NCBI RefSeq assembly: GCF_000002985.6
Contig: NC_003283.11
Coordinates: 10,726,001 to 10,790,000, forward strand
DNA length: 64,000 bases
Direction of reading: 5' to 3'
Origin: Caenorhabditis elegans
Taxonomy: Eukaryota; Nematoda; Chromadorea; Rhabditida; Rhabditidae
The notes under the pieces are model-generated. The model was not told where the DNA came from. It was given only the letters and a program-made list of their open reading frames with translations, and ran no database searches. Positions 36,791 through 46,852 of this stretch are shown here, piece after piece (within the stretch, counting starts at the first letter, position 1; each line of letters begins with the position of its first letter). Position numbers and translations under genes: made by a program.

Positions 36791-38365
36791 TACCTGAAGA
36801 AGTACAATTAAATTGAACTTGAAACAAAATATAACGGTTGGTTAAAAAAAAAGAAGAAATATAATACCGTAATTTTATTTTGCGGACATCGTTACAAAAA
36901 CAGAAAAATTAAGACGCCCACAATAATCAAGATACAAGATTGCGAGTGAGAAAAGAGAGACCTAATTTTATGTAACATCACGAGTTTTCAGCCAGCACCT
37001 GGAATTTTTTCTGTGATTGAAAATAAAACACGTATATAAGCATCGCATTGTGATAACAAGAAAACCTCTTCTTCGCTAATAATGGGTCAACAAGTCAGAG
37101 AAAAGAGACTAAAAACCCGAAAAAAGGAATCTACATAATATGCGTTGACAGCAACTTTCGGTCGAAATAATGAGGTGAAAGGAATCTGAAGAGATCTGGA
37201 GCACGCTACATTCTTCCGCCTACTCGTACTTTGAGTTCTTTTGAATTATTATGCATGGACAAGTTCAAAGGGTCCGAGAGACTAAAAAGAGAACTGCAGA
37301 CAAAATTATGAATAACATTTCTCAGATAAAGTTCAATGAAAGGTTAGAGTCATAACATTAGGGGTGGGCTCTAAACAAGAAAACTTGAAGAAACAAGGGA
37401 AAGCAACGTCCAGAACGTGCTTTTCTTAAAAAGAAAAATGAGATGAGCTGAATTTTCCGGAGAGAATGTTTTATGTGCACCCACCACACGTATTTTCTAC
37501 ATAAAAAGAATGATTTGATGTCATGATGAAGGAAAATAGAAGTTTCGAAGAAAACGTACCACAGAAGAATTTGTTTATTTCTTCTTAAGAAAAAAGACAA
37601 AAAATTAGACAAAGAAAGACACAAGAAACGTTAAATTTGGACCCAGTAAAATTTTAGTTTTATAATTCTTGTGTTCTGTCGAAAATGTATCTATTCACCA
37701 AAAATTATTATTCTTCCTACTTAGCATTGTATGCAGTAAACTATTTTTGACACCTAACTGTAAAATGAGAAAAATATAAGTTTTCAAACTAGTATTGAGT
37801 GAAGCAAAACCATACTGAAAAATGATAACTTATTGTGAATTAAATTATATATATATGGACGCTTTTAATCTGAAATTACCCGTTTTCGTGCAACTTTTCT
37901 CAAATGCCGTGGTTGTGGAGAAAAAATATTAATGGAATATTTCGCCAAAATCTATAAAAATAGTAAATTCTCAAGTTCTTTTTTTCTGCAGTTTCACGAC
38001 ACAACACGCCATAAAATTCTAGCTTAACTAAAAAATATTGCTGGTTTTTCTGGATCTCCATGAACACCCTTCCGACTTTTTATCTTATTTCACTGCCAAT
38101 TTCCTTATTCAATCCGAAAATTGTGTTTACATCTTCTGTCCTCTTTCCAATCTGTAATAAAATGTATTCACTGGCGTATTCAATTGTATTTAGAAAGACA
38201 ATCCGAGAATCTGGCGGAGTATAGGTACAAATCGAGTGAGGATGGAGAATACATTTGAGTCGAGCCAGTCCCTTGTATTTGAAATCACGGTTTTCTTTAT
38301 CAGAAGCACATATTTCTCTGCTTTGATATCGTTGTTTTTTTTTTAATGTAAATTCTTGATTCAGA
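36791..38365. promoter_or_regulatory. Region between sre-like gene and ocr-1
   Basis: The 1575 bp separate two divergent sensory-type genes and should hold both promoters. I did not find a confident X-box. Frames in this interval (37358-37624 and 38080-38451 minus) lack splice support and the second is antisense to ocr-1 exon 1. Confidence 0.4.
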
Positions 38366-41300
38366 ATGGGTACTAAAAATTCAAAGATTGCCGATGGAGC
38401 TGCACAAGTGGAACAGACAATGGCTCGTACCATGTCTGAGAACAAAGTCATTTACAAAATGGTTGACATGCACGGAGGAGGTATTCTTATAAAGCTGGCA
38501 AGGTGACGTTTAATGAACTAACTCAAAAAAAAACAATTATTTTTCAGAAAGTGCAAAGAGCTCAATTCATTTGTTCTCCTTGATGCGTATCTTGACCAGG
38601 AAGTTCGGAAGTACATGTATAATGGCGGAAAAGGAAAATTAATGCCAGTGGCGGAGCTTGTCAAGGCTAGAAATAAGGTTAAATAATTTTTCAGTAGTTA
38701 TTTGTTGGAGAAAGTATGTTTTTTTTTTCAAAAAATAAGGTTAAACTCATGAATTTTATCTTATACAAATAGAATATGGATTGCGTGAAAGTTTCGAGAA
38801 TTACCTATTGTAAAGCATTCTTCTCAAACAGGTGATTTCTGAGTAGTCATTAAAACGTACTTTCAGGAAAGAAATGCAAAGCTTGGAGCATTCTCTCGGA
38901 AGAAAGGAAAAGGTAAAAGTGGACCAAATATTTTGGATGAATTCGATCAGGGACAAGCTGAAATGGCTGGAGATCTTAAAAAAGGTAAAGCAAAAAATTA
39001 GAAAATTTGGTGAAGGGAAATTGTACCATATTACCGTCTTATTAGGCAGATGAGTTATTCATGGTAAAACCCAAATGAGAGTGAGAGGATTTTCCGAAAA
39101 CTTACTAATTTGTATAATATGAATAAATGATTATTTCGTAGAATAGGTTTTTGAGGATCAGAAAATCATTCTTTGAGATTACTGATGCCATTGAACAAGT
39201 TCTCGTCAGGATAGAAAAATGTTAATCCACGAACTTGATGAATGACACTGTGACAAAAATAACTCTGAACCTTGACTGAAAACACCTTTGTTTAAAAAAC
39301 TTATTGTTCGAGTTTTTCAGCTTTGAAACTTCTTGACGGTGGCGGAAAAGGTGGAAAATCAGAGTCAAAATATCGAGAAATGGTATGGAGCGTTGATGAA
39401 AGAGGTATACCTAATTTTAAATTTTAAAACTTTTGTTATTTGGATTAATATTATTTCCACTGAAGTTTAGAGAAACCGCTTTTTTCGTGAAACCTACATA
39501 AAACCTACTTCAAACACAATTTCATCACTAATTTACACCTGTCATTTCCTCTTGATTATCATTTAAGTTTGAAGTTTGTTAAATTGTTTCTTGTTCAGGT
39601 TCAATGGGAGAAAACCTATTGGCTATATGTCTCCTTCAGGGAAGTGCTCTTCACAATTTGATTGCACGGCGATTGATCAATTTTTTTCCCAAACTGATCA
39701 ATGACATTTGTGTTTCTGAAGAATACTACGGTAGTTATATAAATTAGAATAGTCACTTTTTCAATTTCAAAAATACAAAGGTTTGTCCCCATTACACTTG
39801 GCAATTGTAAACCAGGATGCACAATTCACTTCATTACTTCTCCGTCTTGGCGCTGATTTGAATCAGAGATGTTATGGAGCATTCTTTTGTGCAGATGATC
39901 AAAAAGCCAGTCGAACTGATAGTTTGGAGCACGAATTTGTAGAGCTCACAAAGAATACAAATTATACTGGGTACGTCTATGGGAAAAGATTAGACATTAT
40001 AAAAATAGTTCCAATTGGAAATCTCCAAGTTTAACACAATAAGTTTTGAAAAAAAAAAAAAGTTGTTTTTAGATCAATGTATTTTGGAGAATATCCACTA
40101 TCATTTGCTATTTGCATGGGACAACATGATCTTTTCCGAATGCTTCTTGCCAAAAAAGCAAATTTAAGTGCTCAGGACACCAACGGGAATACTGCACTGC
40201 ATTTATGTGTGATTCATGATAAAATGGATATGTTAGATGCCGTTTTGGAAGCTGGTGGAAATATAAGATTAGCCAACAAACAAAATTTGACCGCGCTCAC
40301 TTTGGCCGCAAGATTGGCCAAGAAAACTGTAAGACATTGAAATTTGAAACTATCTCGTAAGTAGCGTTAATCATGTTCAGATGTTCAACAAAATCTTGCA
40401 ACTAGAATGTGAAAAAGTGTGGACTTATGGTTCATCACAATGTGTAGCTTATCCTCTTACAAAAATTGATACAATTGATGAAACAACTGGAGAAATGAAT
40501 GATACTAGTGCATTGTCTTTAGTAGTATATGGAGTAAGGCATTGAATAACGATAAATACCAAAATAATTACATCAGGAATCAATTCAACATCTAGAGCTT
40601 ATGGATGGATTAATTGAACAAATTTTGGATGAAAAGTGGAAAGCATATGGAAGAGCTCTTTGGCTCAGATCTCTTCTCGGATTCATTTTCTTTTATTGTT
40701 GTTTTGTATGTGCCTACATGCTTCGTCCATCTTCAGCAACTACTGAAGTAAGTATATGTTAGTAAATTTGGTATAGAATTCAAAAACACAAAACAAAGAA
40801 ATTCCCATCTCAACTTTAGAAAAAGTTGTAAAACTCAAAATACTTGAGAACTTGAAACTGAATTCTTATTGTGACGAGAAAAGTCGTCGGAGTTTTCTCT
40901 GGGATTTCTCAAAAAAAATTGAGTCAAATTTCAGCACCTAACTCGTGGACGTATCAATGATGATGGAGAAACTGAATCTACAAACTCAACAAACTACCTA
41001 CAATGGCATGCAATTGATACACAATGTCATTTAATGTATTATTCTGCATGGCCATGGTATCATGGATGGTTTCGTCTTGGTTGTGAGATTATGACAATTA
41101 TTGTTATGCTATTCCAAATATTACTTGACTTTGGTGATATTAGACGAATTGGATTTCAAAAATGGTTCAACTTTCTGGTTTGCCAAAAATCAAAATTTAA
41201 ATTTCGAATGAGTTCATATTACAGAAAGCATTCCCTGCAAAGCTTATGTTTAAAGGAGCATTTCTTTTTATTATCATTTCAATTCCTTGTAGACTTGCTT

Positions 41301-42454
41301 GTTCTTTTCATGAGTTTTTCCTAACAATTGACAATACCATGGCAATTATCAGTATACTTCTTGTCACTCAACACTTTTTATATTACATGAGGTATCACCT
41401 TTTATCGTTGGATTTTATAATTTAAGTTATTTTCAGAGCAATTCCATTTGTTGGACCTTTCGTTTTAATGGTTTATACAATAATAGCAACAGATCTTGTC
41501 AGATTTGCAATGATTTATTCTATATTTCTAGTTGGTTTCTCTCAATGTAAGTTGATGTTTGAAAGGTGGAGTAGCAAAGAGAAAATCTATTTTTAGTGTG
41601 AATATAATCAAATATCATAGTTAAACAAAAAAAATTTCAATAATTTGGCAATTTGCCAAAACGTTGACTGACAGATTCACTTATAAGAAAAATTTGCAGC
41701 TTTTTACTTGATTTTTACTTCTTGTGAACGTGACTCTACTGCAATCAAGAAAATTGATCCTATGGGTTCGGAGTTCAATAATATTATGGAAAACCCTGTT
41801 GATGCTCTTCTTCGTACATTTATCATGACAATTGGAGAGTTTTCTGTTCTTTATCGTGAAATGTCAGCTTGTGATAATTTCTGGATGAAATGGATCGGGA
41901 AACTTATATTCGTAATCTTTGAGACATTTGTATCAATTCTCCAATTCAATTTGCTTATTGCCATGATGACTAGAACTTATGAAACAATATTTTTGACACG
42001 AAAGGAGTGGAAAAGGCAATGGGCTCAAGTCATTCTAATGTTGGAAATGGGATTATCACCTGCAAGTCGGAAGATGCATTTACTTAGATATACAAGACCA
42101 ACTGGTATCAATAAAAGAGTTAGAAGTTATGTTGTGGTATCTAAAGGAGAAGGTGAAAGAACTGAAAAGAACGAATTAGCTGCGAGAGAAGCAAAAGAAG
42201 AACAGAAAAGAGAAGAGAGAAGACAGTTGTTAAAGAAGAAACAAAGAGTAATTTTATTATTTTAAAATCTAGTAGTTTTTGATAATTACTGCGGAAGCAA
42301 GTCATATTTCTTATCTGATTCAAACTTTTACAACTTTCAGGAACACGAAGTGAAGGCAAAGGCACTGGCAATGATGAGTGCCAAACTCCACATTGAGGTC
42401 AAAAAACGAAGAATTCTCAGGCAGCAAACTGTTGATGCAAACTCGAAGATGTGA
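38366..42454 (+). CDS. ocr-1: TRPV channel subunit OCR-1
   Basis: Fourteen exons: 38366-38502, 38548-38677, 38867-38984, 39321-39404, 39599-39730, 39781-39970, 40073-40328, 40381-40533, 40577-40747, 40935-41177, 41225-41391, 41437-41546, 41700-42247 and 42341-42454, all in phase, 850 residues. Ankyrin repeats cover about residues 200-350 (LSPLHLAIVNQDAQFTSLLL; NGNTALHLCVIHDKMDML). Six membrane segments follow, with a pore loop holding the filter T674-I-G-E-F and the TRP-box-like region after segment six. OCR proteins pair with OSM-9 in ciliated sensory neurons for chemo-, osmo- and mechanosensation. The N-terminus MGTKNS fits N-myristoylation (Gly2, Ser6). The C-terminal tail is a charged coiled coil (AREAKEEQKREERRQLLKK). 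The family is certain. The member name is recalled from the neighbourhood. Confidence 0.92.
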
Positions 42455-42510
42455 AATTCATATTCTAATATTAATTTTTTATTTAAAAATTAAAACAACA
42501 TTTATAATAG

Positions 42511-43924
42511 TTATAAATTTTTCTTGATGAATATATCTGCATCACTAATACCCATCTCGTAATATTGTTTCAAAATAAACCTATTTGGTGGGAACAATGC
42601 TCGAGCTCCACGATACAAATTTCGTCTACTCGCCTAAAAAATTAAATTTCAATTGAATCTTATTAAATAATAGAAACCTTGAATATTTGTTTACCGAATT
42701 CAATGTTCCAGGTTGAAGGATCATCCGGACAAATATCGGCTTGACTGGAAAACGGAGAGCATGTTATCGTCAAAACGTCTGGAAATGTGGGCAAATTGTT
42801 GGTCATTCCACCATCGATGCATTCCTGAATTATTTTAATTTATTAGTCCATTGTATTATGCGAACACAAAACTCTGAGAATGTGTATTGCGCAAAATGTC
42901 TCGTGGCGAAAACTACAGTAATTCTTCAAATGACTACTTCAGCGTCTGTGTCGATTTTTAATGAGAATAACACAAAGAAAAAAAAATCAAAAATTGAGCC
43001 CGTAAATAAATCGACACAAAAACTACAGTAGTCATTTAAAGAATTATTGTAATTTTCGCCACGAGATATTTTTGCGCGTCAAATATATTGCGCAATACGT
43101 ATTCACAGAATTTTGTGTTCCCGTAATAATATAAATGCACCTCTTGATTAATAATTGGTGGAACCCCTTTATATCCCATTGAATACATTGGAATGTAGCA
43201 ACTGGCAAGAAGGCATGATATCAAATGATCACGACTGTCAAATTTGTTGATCATTATATTTTCCCATTTCTAGAAAACAATTTTTATGAGAGTTTCAAGC
43301 GTATTTGTTCTTACTTTCAATTTGGTTATGGAAATATGCAATCTTCCCTGAGCATTTGCAATATCAGTCGGAAGAAAGTCGTCTATGATCTGAAAGTTTC
43401 CTTTTTCTTCATCTGAAAAATTAGGGATGCCTACTGTAACTAGTTGTTCATTCAAGTAATATCCAGGAGTCATGGCACCAAATCTTTGAGCATGAACGTG
43501 ATCTGCCATTGAATACAGTGTGTCGATTGCAGCATCAAGTCTGAGTAGATTTAGATTATTGCCTACTTTCTATTATTCTAGGAAATATGTATTTACTTTT
43601 CAGGAGCCAAAGCAAGAATTGCAGCAACTAAACTTCCTGCAGATGCACCAGCAAATCGATCAACTTTCTCTCCAATAGTCTGTTAGAATTTTTACATTTA
43701 GTTTTTGAACTCTTGAACTTAATTTATTTTTACTTTTTTTTCTTGCATCAGACGTTTTGCTGCTCCGAAATTGTAAGCTCCAAGAAATCCCGAACCACTA
43801 AACGACAATGCCAACTTTGAAACATCTGAAGATGAGGATTTCAAATAAAACAGTTGGTGAAAAATTAGAAATTCGTACCTTCTAGTTTGTTTAGTCGTTT
43901 CAGCAAAATAGTCGATATTTTCAT
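42511..43924 (-). CDS. Patatin-like phospholipase
   Basis: Seven exons: 43879-43924, 43734-43825, 43597-43679, 43315-43540, 43141-43269, 42678-42824 and 42511-42633, in phase, 281 residues. Patatin fold landmarks are the oxyanion-hole loop SFSGSGFLGAYNFG near residue 25, the nucleophile G-A-S59-A-G, and the catalytic dyad Asp196 in DGG. The Ser-Asp dyad hydrolyses acyl esters of phospholipids or triglycerides. The protein is short, with no signal peptide, close to the bare catalytic domain as in PNPLA-type enzymes. An inverted-repeat element fills the intron 42825-43140. It is tail-to-tail with ocr-1 (56 bp) and divergent from pas-2. From memory possibly D1054.1. Confidence 0.9.
42850..43130. 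mobile_element. Palindromic MITE inside a patatin-gene intron
   Basis: Two arms of about 125 bp are inverted. Left arm: TATTATGCGAACACAAAA, then TGTGTATTGCGCA, CTCGTGGCGAAAACTACAGT and CAAATGACTACT. Right arm carries the complement (AGTAGTCATTTAAAG, CGCCACGAGATAT, TTTTGTGTTCCCGTAATA). The type is a common C. elegans non-autonomous palindrome. It occupies nearly all of the 316-bp intron. Confidence 0.8.
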
Positions 43925-44380
43925 AGTTATAGATTTTATATAATAAAAATTAAATCACAAGTGTCTCATGGTAAAGAAGATTTCCAATAAACATGCCACT
44001 GTGTTGAAGAAACTAAATAAAAACAAAAGTGACGAATTACAGCGTTGCCCGCATGGAGGAGTTGAGACGATGAATATGTTTTTAATTTATGTGAAAAAGA
44101 TAAAAATCAATTAACGAAAAAATTCACATGCATTAAACATTTAGAGAAGTGTAAACATTTTAATTTTCACAATAAATGTTTGGTAATTAGATTCTCCGGG
44201 AATTTTGCGTCGATGAAGTGGTCATAAAGCGCGCTCTACCGCACTCAGTTCGAATGATGACAATTTCACCGGGTTTTCTTTTTCATTTGCTCCTCGCTTT
44301 AAAGCAAACGCTTTCTTGTTGTCAATTGGTGTTCGATTAAATTTCTCAGTTAAAATAAATTTTTCAGAAATCACTGAAAA
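43925..44380. promoter_or_regulatory. Divergent patatin-gene / pas-2 promoter region
   Basis: The 456 bp between divergent starts include a run of T plus CAG (ttttcag then AAATCACTGAAAA and ATG) that is a likely SL1 acceptor for pas-2. No other site is assigned. Confidence 0.4.
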
Positions 44381-45218
44381 ATGGGAGATCACTATGGATT
44401 CTCACTCACCACCTTCAGGTAGTTTAAATTCAATCTCCAGAAAAGTCAATTTTATTTTTATAGCCCATCGGGAAAATTGATGCAAATCGAATATGCATTG
44501 AATGCTGTCAAGAATGGGCAACCATCGGTTGGACTGAGAGGTATTCAAGTTTTTGTCTTGTACTGTCGTTTTCAATGGGAAATTCATTTTCAGCTAAAGA
44601 CGGAGTCGTTCTTGCGACCGAGAATGTCGGATCTGTTCTCACCGATGACCAGCCAAAGGTAGAACAAATCAGCAAGCATATTGGATGCGTCTACAGTGGA
44701 ATGGGACCAGACTTCCGTATTTTGGTGAAGAAAGCTCGCAAGATTGCTATGGAATACGAAATGATGTACGGCGAGGAAATGCCAACCATTCAACTTGTCA
44801 CTGACATCGCGGCCGTAATGCAGGAATATACTCAATCTGGGTGAGTTAGAACTTTTCTAAACGCACTCTATTCAGATTTTTCAGTGGTGTTCGTCCGTTT
44901 GGAGCATCGCTTCTTATCGCAGGTTGGGACAAAAATCCAGGACGGCCATTGCTCTTCCAATGTGATCCATCTGGAGCTTACTTCGCATGGAAAGCAACAG
45001 CACTCGGGAAAAACGACGTCAATGCGAAAACATTCCTCGAGAAGCGCTTCAGCGAGGCCCTCGAGCTCGATGATGGAATTCACACTGCTCTTCTGACACT
45101 GAGAGAATCGTTCGATGTTGGCATGAACGAGAACAACGTTGAGGTGGCTGTTTGTAACTCGACCGGATTCCATCGGCTCACCAAGCAACAAGTCCATGAT
45201 CACCTTGGAACTCTTTAA
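44381..45218 (+). CDS. pas-2: 20S proteasome alpha-2 subunit
   Basis: Four exons: 44381-44418, 44464-44540, 44594-44840 and 44885-45218, in phase, 231 residues. The N-terminal alpha-subunit signature is present ([20 protein letters not shown]), then [15 protein letters not shown] and [17 protein letters not shown], diagnostic of alpha-2 (PSMA2). Alpha subunits form the gating outer rings of the 20S core in the ubiquitin-proteasome system. There is no catalytic Thr, as expected for an alpha subunit. It is probably the first gene of a two-gene operon with the SGT1-like gene 244 bp downstream. Codon use is more biased than in its neighbours, as expected for a highly expressed gene. Confidence 0.97.
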
Positions 45219-45462
45219 ATCGAGTGATTTCACAATTTTCTTTCTTTCTTTTCTCTAATTTATTCTATGTATTCTCCCATCTATCCGTACCCGGTAGTAA
45301 TCTCTTTTTGCTACGGTGTTTTGTTGGAACAATGAATCCTTTTACCGTTTTACACCCGACTTTTGAGGTACTTTTATTAAGGTGTATAACCCTATTAGGT
45401 TGTTTATCTTGACTGAATTTTCTCAGACTTATGAACAAACTTGTTTTCAGCTATTAATCAAA
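45219..45462 (+). promoter_or_regulatory. Intercistronic region, probable SL2-type trans-splice site
   Basis: A strong acceptor, CTTGTTTTCAG ending at 45450, lies 12 bases before the ATG of the SGT1-like gene, with pyrimidine-rich sequence (TTTCTTTCTTTTCTC) upstream. The gap of 244 bp is slightly longer than the typical operon spacing of about 100 bp. Confidence 0.5.
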
Positions 45463-46775
45463 ATGTCTTCAAAACCAAGGTGAGCATTAAAATTTACAGG
45501 ATAGTGAATTTTAAAAATTTTGAAATAAGAATTCGTTACATTCAAATTTCAGGCATGATTGGTTCCAGAGTGAAACTGATGTCACTTTAACTATCCTAAA
45601 ACGCGGAGTGCCTCTCGATGATTGCTCTGTTTCTCTATCAGATAACAACACACTGACGGTCAAGCAATGTGATGAGATTCTCTTCTATGGACAATTATCT
45701 GGTCAAGTGAAAAAAGATGATCTTACTGTAAAATGCACTGCCGCCAAGGTTAGTTGGGTTGAAATATTATTGTAGATCCATTAGAAACTAGAAAACTAGA
45801 TAAATGTCTAAACGTCAAGATTTTCTAGTGATCCTCCCAAGCATACCTTATTTATTAAATTATGGTTATTAACATTAAAAACATGTTTTCCGGCCATGGA
45901 AAATTGATTGGAATTTGTTTAATTTTAGTGTAGTTTATTTTAACTCGATTGAAACAGTTATTCAAGAATAGTCTGAGAAATTGCGTCTAGTCAGAAAATG
46001 CTAGCTATTAATGCTATTAATGCTCTACATTCACCTGAACGAGTTATAGATTGTACCAAGTAAGGACATGTGGCTCAGTGGTAGAATATACCCTTACTAC
46101 GCATACAGTTGTGGTTCGGTAACGACAGGATGATGAGTCACTCGCTGAGTGACAATAAGCCGAGTGTTAGCGGTTTTTATGTAATCGTGATGATCATTCC
46201 CTCAAAAGCGATAATTGTGAACTGACTGTCCGAAACCACAAAAAAAAATAAAAAATTGCGTTCCATAATAACTTGATTGGATTTAAAAACGTCCAGAGCA
46301 AAATTTTTGAATAAAACAACTTTTATTTAAAACTTATTCCAGGTAGAAGTTCGACTTCCGAAATTCGCTCGCAATGAACGATGGGCTTCTCTGCTGAAAG
46401 ACGGACAAGGTGTTGCCGCTTCTGTACAGAGTGTATCACCAAATCCAGAAAGTGCACCAACTACTACTGTGAAAAAGAATTGGGATGCTATCGAGAAACA
46501 AGCTGTAAAAGAAGAGGAAGATGAATCGCTGGAAGGTGATGCCGCTGTAAACAAAATGTTCCGTAAGATGTACAACGACGCTTCGGATGATGTCCGACGT
46601 GCCATGATGAAGAGCTATTCGTAAATCGTTATTGCCTGAAAACCAAGAGATTATAGTGATTATTTTCAGTGAATCAAATGGAACCGTCTTGTCTACAAAT
46701 TGGTCTGAAATTGGTCAAAAGAAAACGGAATGTCAGCCACCAGCATGTATGGAATATAAGGAATATGAAAAGTGA
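45463..46775 (+). CDS. SGT1-like co-chaperone (CS and SGS domains)
   Basis: Four exons: 45463-45479, 45553-45748, 46343-46620 and 46670-46775, in phase, 198 residues. The CS (p23-like) domain starts at once ([20 protein letters not shown]) and ends with [18 protein letters not shown]. The SGS domain follows ([54 protein letters not shown]). SGT1 bridges HSP90 to SCF ligases, NLR-type receptors and kinetochore assembly. The TPR domain of plant and vertebrate SGT1 is absent, as in other short metazoan forms. It probably shares a transcript with pas-2. Intron 2 (45749-46342) is long and holds a tRNA-like repeat. Recalled as D1054.3, so the symbol is left blank. Confidence 0.92.
46056..46240 (+). 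repeat. tRNA-like (SINE-like) sequence in an intron
   Basis: An A-box match TGGCTCAGTGG (46071-46081) and a partial B-box GGTTCGGTAAC (46113-46123) lie 32 bases apart, as in tRNA genes (the phrase TGGCTCAGTGGTAGAAT resembles a Gly tRNA D-arm). The flanking arms do not pair into a cloverleaf, so this is not a functional tRNA. It may be a tRNA-derived short interspersed repeat or a decayed tRNA. Confidence 0.45.
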
Positions 46776-46852
46776 TGATTAAATTCTTATTTTGTTATAT
46801 GAACACCGCCAAAAATGAAACTTCATGTCAAATGTTTTGTTTTAAAGTTTAA

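Noticed and set aside
46056-46130. Functional tRNA-Gly gene
   Set aside because: Acceptor, anticodon and T arms do not pair and the B-box is only half matched.
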